11,174 nucleotides of DNA from Chloroflexota bacterium (lineage in GTDB: Bacteria; Chloroflexota; Limnocylindria; Limnocylindrales; CSP1-4): positions 20,545-31,718 of the forward strand of contig PMIQ01000227.1 of NCBI GenBank assembly GCA_003157175.1. Reading direction: 5' to 3'. Below are positions 6,919-11,174 of the stretch, piece by piece. Each line of letters opens with the position of its first letter. Within the stretch, counting starts at the first letter, position 1. Below the pieces are notes generated by a model, which did not search any database, was not told where the DNA came from, and saw only the letters and a list, made by a program, of their open reading frames with translations. The position numbers and the translations under genes are program-made.

Positions 6919-8894
6919 CAGGCTCCCTCCACCATGAGCTGGTGCTCGTACGAGAAGACGAGCGAGTTCGGCTCCAGGTCGAGCCGCTGAGTGGCGGTCC
7001 CGCGCTGACCCGTGATGGGATCGGCCCCGAAGAGGCGGACGTCTTCGACGAGCGCCGTTCCCGGAACGGCCTGAAGCACCGCATAGACCTCGCCTACCTG
7101 GACCGGCCGGCCGAATGGCCAGCCGCCGCCGTCGGGGCCCCCGGTGATCGGGTTGAAGTAGTCGTACAGAGCCCGGGTGGCGCTGGCCTGAAGCCGGGTC
7201 GGGTTGGTCCTCGGTTTAGGCTGAATCCGAGCGACCACGGTGATGCCTCGATAGTCGGGCGGCTCGACCACGACGCGGGCGCCGATGACCCGGCATTCGT
7301 CAAGGCGCGTGGTGATGCGAGCGAGCGTCTCTTCGGCCGGGACCAGTTGCTCGAAACGGAGGCGGCCGTCTTCGTCGGTCGCCCGAGGCACGACGAGAAC
7401 CCGGACGCCACCCTGGTCGGCCGGTGCGGTCGCGGCGATCGCCCGGACCCGCATTATCTCGGGAGCGGCCTCGAGAACGATCTGCTCGTAGTCCTCGGTG
7501 GTGACCGCGCGGCCGCGCGTCCGCAGCGAGATCGGGCCTCGCAGCTTGGCGTTCTCGATCTCCTCGCCGTCGACCCCTCCCGACGCGGGCCGGCGGTTCG
7601 AGACCCTGGCCACGAACGGGATGCTCGACTTCAGGACGCTGATCGCGCCCGAGGCCACGTTGCCGCGCCGGCCGCCGCCCGTCATGTACGCGTCGAGCCG
7701 CAGGCGCGCTCCCTTCGGAGGCACGCGGCCATACTGACGGAACGTGCCGTCCGGCTGGCGTACACCGGGCCCCAACAGGACGGCGCCGGCGACCGCATCG
7801 AGAACGAAGTGGCAATCGGTGGGGCTGCTCGAGGCGAAGTCCGAAACCTGCTCCCACTCGGCCCACCCGTCGGCGTCGCTGACGCACAGGACCGCCGGCC
7901 GCTCTCCTGGAACAACGGGGCGATGGAGGAGTGAGAAGAGCTGGCCAGGGATCCCGGCGCTGACGCCCAGGATCTCGCCGGCCAGGCTGCCGTCGCCCTC
8001 GTGCCCGCCGCCCGCGAATTGGGCGTTGACCGCCGCCGCCGTGCCGCCGATCGTCTCGGCAGAGACATCGCGGATCCGCGGAGAGGCGGAATAGGCCGGC
8101 ACGTCGGCGTCAGGACTGACGACGCGCGCCCGCAACCAGCCTGAACGCACCTTGCCCACGAGCGAGGCGACGTGTCCGGCCGGAACGTGCAGAACGAGCC
8201 GCCCATCGCGATTGAGGCCGCCCGTGGAGTCTGACTCGAGGTCGCAGGCGGTCCATCCGTCGCCAGTCCATGCCTCCCACACCAGGGGCGGCCGCGTTGG
8301 GTCCACGCCCACACCTTCGAGGGTGCAGCGCATCGTCAGTCCGACCGTGCACGATGGGACGGCTTCGCTCAGGCCGATGAGCAACGTATCGCCCGGCTTT
8401 GGCACGGGCGAGAACGCTTCAAAGGCCGTGCCCTTCGCGAGGACCTCGGCGCGGTCCACGGCCGGCGACCCCTCGACGGAGGTGGCGACGTGGCTCAGCG
8501 AGCAGGCGACCACGGCCAGATCTTCCAGCGTGGTGAAGACGATGGCCTCGTCGGTCTCCGTGCGGACGGTCGCGGCTCTGGTGCCCGCCGCGATCCGCAC
8601 CGTATCCGGTTGGGGCGCGCTGAGGTAGAAGGTGAGCGGGACCCGCGCCGCCACAGGCGGGAACAGGCGGACGCCGATCAGGTCGAGGAAACGGACGTAG
8701 TGCCGATCGGGCACGCGGTTGAGCCGGTAGAGGAGCTGGTCGGTCATGTAGGCGAACGCCTCGATCAGCGTCACGCCCGGGTCGGAGACGTTGTGGTCCG
8801 TCCATTCCGGACAGCGCTGCTGGACGAGCCGTTTGGCATCGTCGACCAGATCCTGGAACCGCCGATCGTCGAGATTCGGGGTCGGGAGGGCCAT
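6918..8894 (-). CDS. Baseplate J-like protein (putative baseplate assembly protein, TIGR02243-type)
   Basis: A 658-residue wedge component of the baseplate, homologous to phage P2 gpJ / T4 gp6 and the Afp11/Pvc11 class. In the particle it forms the ring that changes shape when the sheath contracts. Seen: the N-terminal family signature at about residues 28-64, CPEWTDHNVSDPGVTLIEAF and YMTDQLLYRLNRVPDRHY, then VRFLDLIGVRLFPP. A long beta-rich middle follows. The C-terminal core has RGRAVTTEDYEQIVLEAAPE and IMRVRAIA, then VLVVPRATDE, RLDECRVIGARVVVEPPDYR and a final segment with GRPVQVGEVYAVLQAVPGTA. The start is ATG 8894, which forms TGATG with the gp25-like stop and has AGGAGG (8907-8902) seven bases upstream. 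GTG 8897, three bases earlier, is only four bases from that site and is less likely. No truncation is visible. Confidence 0.93.
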   Translation of the reverse strand: MALPTPNLDDRRFQDLVDDAKRLVQQRCPEWTDHNVSDPGVTLIEAFAYMTDQLLYRLNRVPDRHYVRFLDLIGVRLFPPVAARVPLTFYLSAPQPDTVRIAAGTRAATVRTETDEAIVFTTLEDLAVVACSLSHVATSVEGSPAVDRAEVLAKGTAFEAFSPVPKPGDTLLIGLSEAVPSCTVGLTMRCTLEGVGVDPTRPPLVWEAWTGDGWTACDLESDSTGGLNRDGRLVLHVPAGHVASLVGKVRSGWLRARVVSPDADVPAYSASPRIRDVSAETIGGTAAAVNAQFAGGGHEGDGSLAGEILGVSAGIPGQLFSLLHRPVVPGERPAVLCVSDADGWAEWEQVSDFASSSPTDCHFVLDAVAGAVLLGPGVRQPDGTFRQYGRVPPKGARLRLDAYMTGGGRRGNVASGAISVLKSSIPFVARVSNRRPASGGVDGEEIENAKLRGPISLRTRGRAVTTEDYEQIVLEAAPEIMRVRAIAATAPADQGGVRVLVVPRATDEDGRLRFEQLVPAEETLARITTRLDECRVIGARVVVEPPDYRGITVVARIQPKPRTNPTRLQASATRALYDYFNPITGGPDGGGWPFGRPVQVGEVYAVLQAVPGTALVEDVRLFGADPITGQRGTATQRLDLEPNSLVFSYEHQLMVEGA

Positions 8895-9295
8895 CACTCA
8901 GCCTCCTCGGGGATGGTGTAGAAGGGGAAAACCAGGTTCCTGCGATCGTTCGTGGTGTTGATGGTGTAGGTGATCTCGATGTAGAGGACGGATCGATCCT
9001 CGGCGTCGACGCTCACGTCCACGTCGGTCACCTCTATTCGAGGCTCCCAGCGCAGAAGGGCGTCGCGAACGTGCTGGGCAATTCGACCGGCTGAACCGGC
9101 GCCGGCGCCGGAGAAGACCTCGTCGTGGATCCGGCAACCGAACTCGGGCCGCATCGGCCGCTCGCCGGGCGCGGTGCCAAGGACCAACCGTATGGCCTCC
9201 TCGATCTCGCGACTCTTCGAGACCAGTGCGATGCCTCCGCTCGAGTCGGTCCGCAGCGGGAAAGCCCAGCCTGCGCCGATGAAATCGTCCGTCAT
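8894..9295 (-). CDS. GPW/gp25-family baseplate wedge protein
   Basis: A 133-residue homologue of T4 gp25 / P2 gpW and Afp9/Pvc9, a small lysozyme-like-fold wedge protein without lytic activity. It seeds sheath assembly at the baseplate. Seen: the N-terminal pattern GAGWAFPLRTDSSGGIALVS, then EIEEAIRLVLGTAPGERPMR and PEFGCRIHDEVF, which is the family core (R-P-x-F-G-C/S). The C-terminal part has RWEPRIEVTDVDV and a hydrophobic strand (LYIEITYTI). The length is normal for the family. ATG 9295 is preceded by AGGA at a usable distance. The stop overlaps the baseplate J start by one base. It sits between the PAAR-like and baseplate J-like genes, the order expected in these clusters apart from the local PAAR/gp25 swap relative to Afp. 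Confidence 0.94.
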   Translation of the reverse strand: MTDDFIGAGWAFPLRTDSSGGIALVSKSREIEEAIRLVLGTAPGERPMRPEFGCRIHDEVFSGAGAGSAGRIAQHVRDALLRWEPRIEVTDVDVSVDAEDRSVLYIEITYTINTTNDRRNLVFPFYTIPEEAE

Positions 9296-9305
9296 GCCCG
9301 CTTCC

Positions 9306-9692
9306 TCAACCGATCGTCACGTTGCTGGTCGTTGGTATGCAGCTGCCGCCGGGCAAGCCACAACAGGTTGCCTGCGACTCGGTGGTAGCCGCCGGCTTGC
9401 CCTCGATGAACACGTTCGCCGAGCCGGTCATGATCTGGGCCATCTCGCTCGGCGGCGCGAAGAACGGGTCGCTCGGGTGAAGGCCGATGTGCGGCGGCGT
9501 GTTCACACCACCCGAGCCGAGGACGGCGGCCGCCTTGCCGCCTATGGTCACGGTCGTCGACAGGCCGGTCAGGAGCGGTGCCAAGAAGGGCAGGGGCGGC
9601 GAAGGCTGGGGCGCGCCGGTGGCCGGGTTGGGCATCAGGTGCGTCGAGCACGTGCCCTGAACCTGGTCTCCCTGAACGATCGGCTGACCCAT
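9306..9692 (-). CDS. PAAR-like spike-tip protein
   Basis: A 128-residue protein that should form the sharp metal-stabilised tip on the VgrG trimer (Afp10/Pvc10 position). Seen: MGQPIVQGDQVQGTCSTHLM at the start, repeated short beta segments typical of PAAR folds (TTVTIGGKAAAVLG, ANVFIEGKPAATTESQA, SNVTIG at the very end), and HIGLHPSDPFF in the middle. Likely zinc ligands are C15, H18, H68 and H72. A second cysteine cluster, C110, C111 and C118 (TCCGLPGGSC), lies near the C-terminus. There is no C-terminal toxin extension. ATG 9692 has GAGAGGAG about seven bases upstream and lies 12 bases after the VgrG stop. It resembles the DUF4150/PAAR-like group more than the classic short PAAR repeat. 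Identification rests on repeat pattern plus context. Confidence 0.85.
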   Translation of the reverse strand: MGQPIVQGDQVQGTCSTHLMPNPATGAPQPSPPLPFLAPLLTGLSTTVTIGGKAAAVLGSGGVNTPPHIGLHPSDPFFAPPSEMAQIMTGSANVFIEGKPAATTESQATCCGLPGGSCIPTTSNVTIG

Positions 9693-9704
9693 GTGGCGCT
9701 CCTC

Positions 9705-11174
9705 TCATCCCGGCGGGTTCAGCTGGAGCATCTGGCCCTTGACCGTCGTAGTGGCGTCGCTCTTGAGCTCGAGGCCACTGGCACCGGAGAGGCTCAGGCT
9801 CGCGCCGGCCTTGATCGCCACGTTGCCCTGACCCGAGATCGAGATGTCGCCGTCGGCTTCGATGACGAGCTTGGCTCCTCCTCCCGCCTTGATCGAGATC
9901 CGGCCGTTGTCGTCGTCGAGCAGGACCGTGAGCCCCTTCGGGGTCGCCAGCTCGATCGAGCCGTCGCTCTCATCGTGGAGGACGATCTTGTGGCCCTTGA
10001 GCGAGACGAGCGCCCGGGCATTCGGCTTGCCGTTGGGCACGCCGTAGGGAGGTGCCGTGTCGGTGGAGTTCCAGAACCCGCCCAGCACCATGGGCCGGCG
10101 GACGTCGCCGTGCTCAAAGGCCACGAGGACCTCGTCCCCGACCTCTGGCAGCCAGACCACTCCCCTGCTTGGACCCGCGCCGGGCATGGCCACTCTCGCC
10201 CAGTCGCTCACGTAGTCCTCGGACAGCCACTGGAACTGCACTTTCACGCGCCCGAGACTGTTGGGGTCGCCCGCGTCCGTCACCACGCCCGTGACGACTC
10301 CGGCGATCGCGGCTGCGGCCGGGGCTCTCGTGGCGCCGCGGACGAGACCCAGCAGCGACCTCTCCTGGCGCCCGCTGGCCACGAAGCTGGTCCGGTATCC
10401 CCGCTGATCGAAGACGTGGCGGGCATGGGACAGGGTGAAGTTTCCGACGAATGGATCCCCGACGACCGAGACGCTGATGGCCCGACCGGCCCGTATTTCC
10501 GGGTTGCCGCGAGCGACCCCGGACGCCTCCGCGAAGGTCGTCCCGATCTGCTGGGCTATCCGGTCGGCCCGCTTGTCGGCCGAGTCCTGGTCGGTCGCGC
10601 GCGGCTCCACCGAGACGAGCTTGGCGGAGCCGAACAGCCCGCTCAGCGCCTGGGGGTCCTGGTCGAGCGAGGCGGTTGACGAGGCGGTCTGGGCGGTACC
10701 CACCAGGACCTGCTTATTCAGGCCGTCCCAGGAGCGCACCTCGACCGTGTCGACCTGGCCGGCAGCCGTCACTCGTGGCCGGAACTCCAGGAGGTCCTCG
10801 CCGAAGATGAGCTGAAGAGCCACCGTCGAGCCGTACGTTCCCTGGCTCGGAGCCTGCGACGCGTCGGTCGGGGCGTGGAAGTTGAGAGCGCCGTCGACGA
10901 CGCTCAGTTCGAAGTCGATCTCGTCGGCCAGCTCACGCAGGAAGCTCCAGTCCGACTGGTCCACCTGGGGGACGTGGTCCTTGACCTGGCCGGTGGTGTC
11001 GATCTGGCCCGCGTCCAAACCGGCGTCGGAGGCGATTTGCTGGGCCACGTCCGAGTACATGACTTGGGTGAAGACCCTGGTGCGGCGGCCCCGGTGCAGG
11101 CGATGCGCCAGGTCGTAGCCGCGGATGATCAGGAACGAGCCGGCTTCCGAGTACTCCGCCTCGAGGGCGGTGAC
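9705..11174 (-). CDS. VgrG/gp27-gp5-like spike protein, N-terminus outside the window
   Basis: The 489 visible residues form the C-terminal bulk of the trimeric spike of a contractile injection system (Afp8/Pvc8 class). The frame continues past ATG 11060 to the window edge without a stop. The extra residues include ALEAEYSEAG, FLIIRGYDLAHRLHRGRRTR and VFTQV, which is the classical VgrG segment (V-R-G-Y-D-x-x-H-R-L-x-R-G), so the true start lies to the right. Then come gp27-like hub sequence, an OB-fold/gp5 domain at visible residues about 289-370 (GVVTDAGDPNSLGRVKVQFQ, VGDEVLVAFEHGDVRRPMVL, GGFWN), and a beta-helical needle (about 384-489) of alternating residues such as ISIKAGGGAKLVIEADGDIS. 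It ends LQLNPPG without an effector extension. Gene order with PAAR, gp25 and baseplate J-like genes supports a spike role. Confidence 0.94.
   Translation of the reverse strand, partial: VTALEAEYSEAGSFLIIRGYDLAHRLHRGRRTRVFTQVMYSDVAQQIASDAGLDAGQIDTTGQVKDHVPQVDQSDWSFLRELADEIDFELSVVDGALNFHAPTDASQAPSQGTYGSTVALQLIFGEDLLEFRPRVTAAGQVDTVEVRSWDGLNKQVLVGTAQTASSTASLDQDPQALSGLFGSAKLVSVEPRATDQDSADKRADRIAQQIGTTFAEASGVARGNPEIRAGRAISVSVVGDPFVGNFTLSHARHVFDQRGYRTSFVASGRQERSLLGLVRGATRAPAAAAIAGVVTGVVTDAGDPNSLGRVKVQFQWLSEDYVSDWARVAMPGAGPSRGVVWLPEVGDEVLVAFEHGDVRRPMVLGGFWNSTDTAPPYGVPNGKPNARALVSLKGHKIVLHDESDGSIELATPKGLTVLLDDDNGRISIKAGGGAKLVIEADGDISISGQGNVAIKAGASLSLSGASGLELKSDATTTVKGQMLQLNPPG

Larger units (their letters stand above)
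4945..11174 (-). other. Contractile injection system spike/baseplate operon (partial)
   Basis: Six minus-strand genes follow each other with gaps of 15 bases or less, two of them joined by TGATG overlaps: spike, PAAR-like tip, gp25-like wedge, baseplate J-like, tail protein I-like, zinc-ribbon membrane protein. The gene set matches extracellular/cytoplasmic contractile injection systems rather than a complete phage or a type VI system: no TssJLM-type membrane complex, capsid, terminase or integrase gene is visible. The promoter and the sheath, tube and ATPase genes would be to the right of the window. There is no internal gap large enough for a strong secondary promoter. Confidence 0.85.

Noticed and set aside
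6942..7934. Open plus-strand frame of 330 codons opposite the baseplate J-like gene
   Set aside because: Low-complexity composition, no motif, and fully antisense to a gene with strong family signatures.
9174..10679. Open plus-strand frame of 501 codons antisense to the spike, tip and wedge genes
   Set aside because: Arg/Ala/Gly/Val-rich translation with no recognisable motif; it spans three well-supported genes on the other strand and is explained by high GC.
4945..11174. Type VI secretion system or intact prophage
   Set aside because: VgrG and PAAR occur in both, but the TIGR02243/TIGR02242-type pair and gp25-like gene without membrane-complex, capsid or integrase genes fit a contractile injection cluster better; only part of the locus is visible.
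1..11174. tRNA, rRNA, CRISPR arrays, insertion sequences
   Set aside because: No cloverleaf, regularly spaced repeats, transposase motifs or terminal inverted repeats were seen on reading through the window.

Overview
The window is GC-rich chromosomal DNA (roughly 70% by eye) with short intergenic gaps, TGATG stop/start overlaps and GTG/TTG starts. The gene content suggests a high-GC bacterium such as an actinomycete or a Chloroflexota lineage: a BTAD/SARP-type regulator, zinc-ribbon membrane proteins, and the class of contractile injection genes common in those phyla. Protein similarity alone does not let me narrow this further.

Left part (1-1733): the 5' portion of lipB, the octanoyltransferase of lipoate synthesis, runs leftward out of the window. 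It is divergent from a metallo-beta-lactamase-fold hydrolase reading rightward. Behind the hydrolase lies a decayed fragment of a LacI-family repressor on the minus strand, keeping only part of the ligand-binding domain, with no start, no DNA-binding domain and no stop of its own.

Middle (1734-4871): one large plus-strand gene encodes a MalT-like STAND ATPase regulator with a helical-repeat middle and a C-terminal SARP-type winged helix plus BTAD domain. It is convergent with the next block.

Right part (4945-11174): a compact minus-strand operon encodes the spike and baseplate of a phage-tail-like contractile injection system. Reading from the right edge the order is VgrG-like spike (N-terminus cut off by the window), PAAR-like tip, gp25-like wedge, baseplate J-like protein, TIGR02242-like tail protein, and a last gene for a zinc-ribbon, single-pass membrane protein with a C-terminal discoidin/glycan-binding-like domain. 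Sheath, tube, ATPase and fibre genes are not in the window and would have to lie beyond position 11174 or elsewhere.

The most interesting items are the membrane protein that ends the injection-system operon, a candidate membrane dock or trigger for a cytoplasmic particle; the large stress-type regulator facing the operon; and the LacI relic. The baseplate genes themselves belong to recognisable families.
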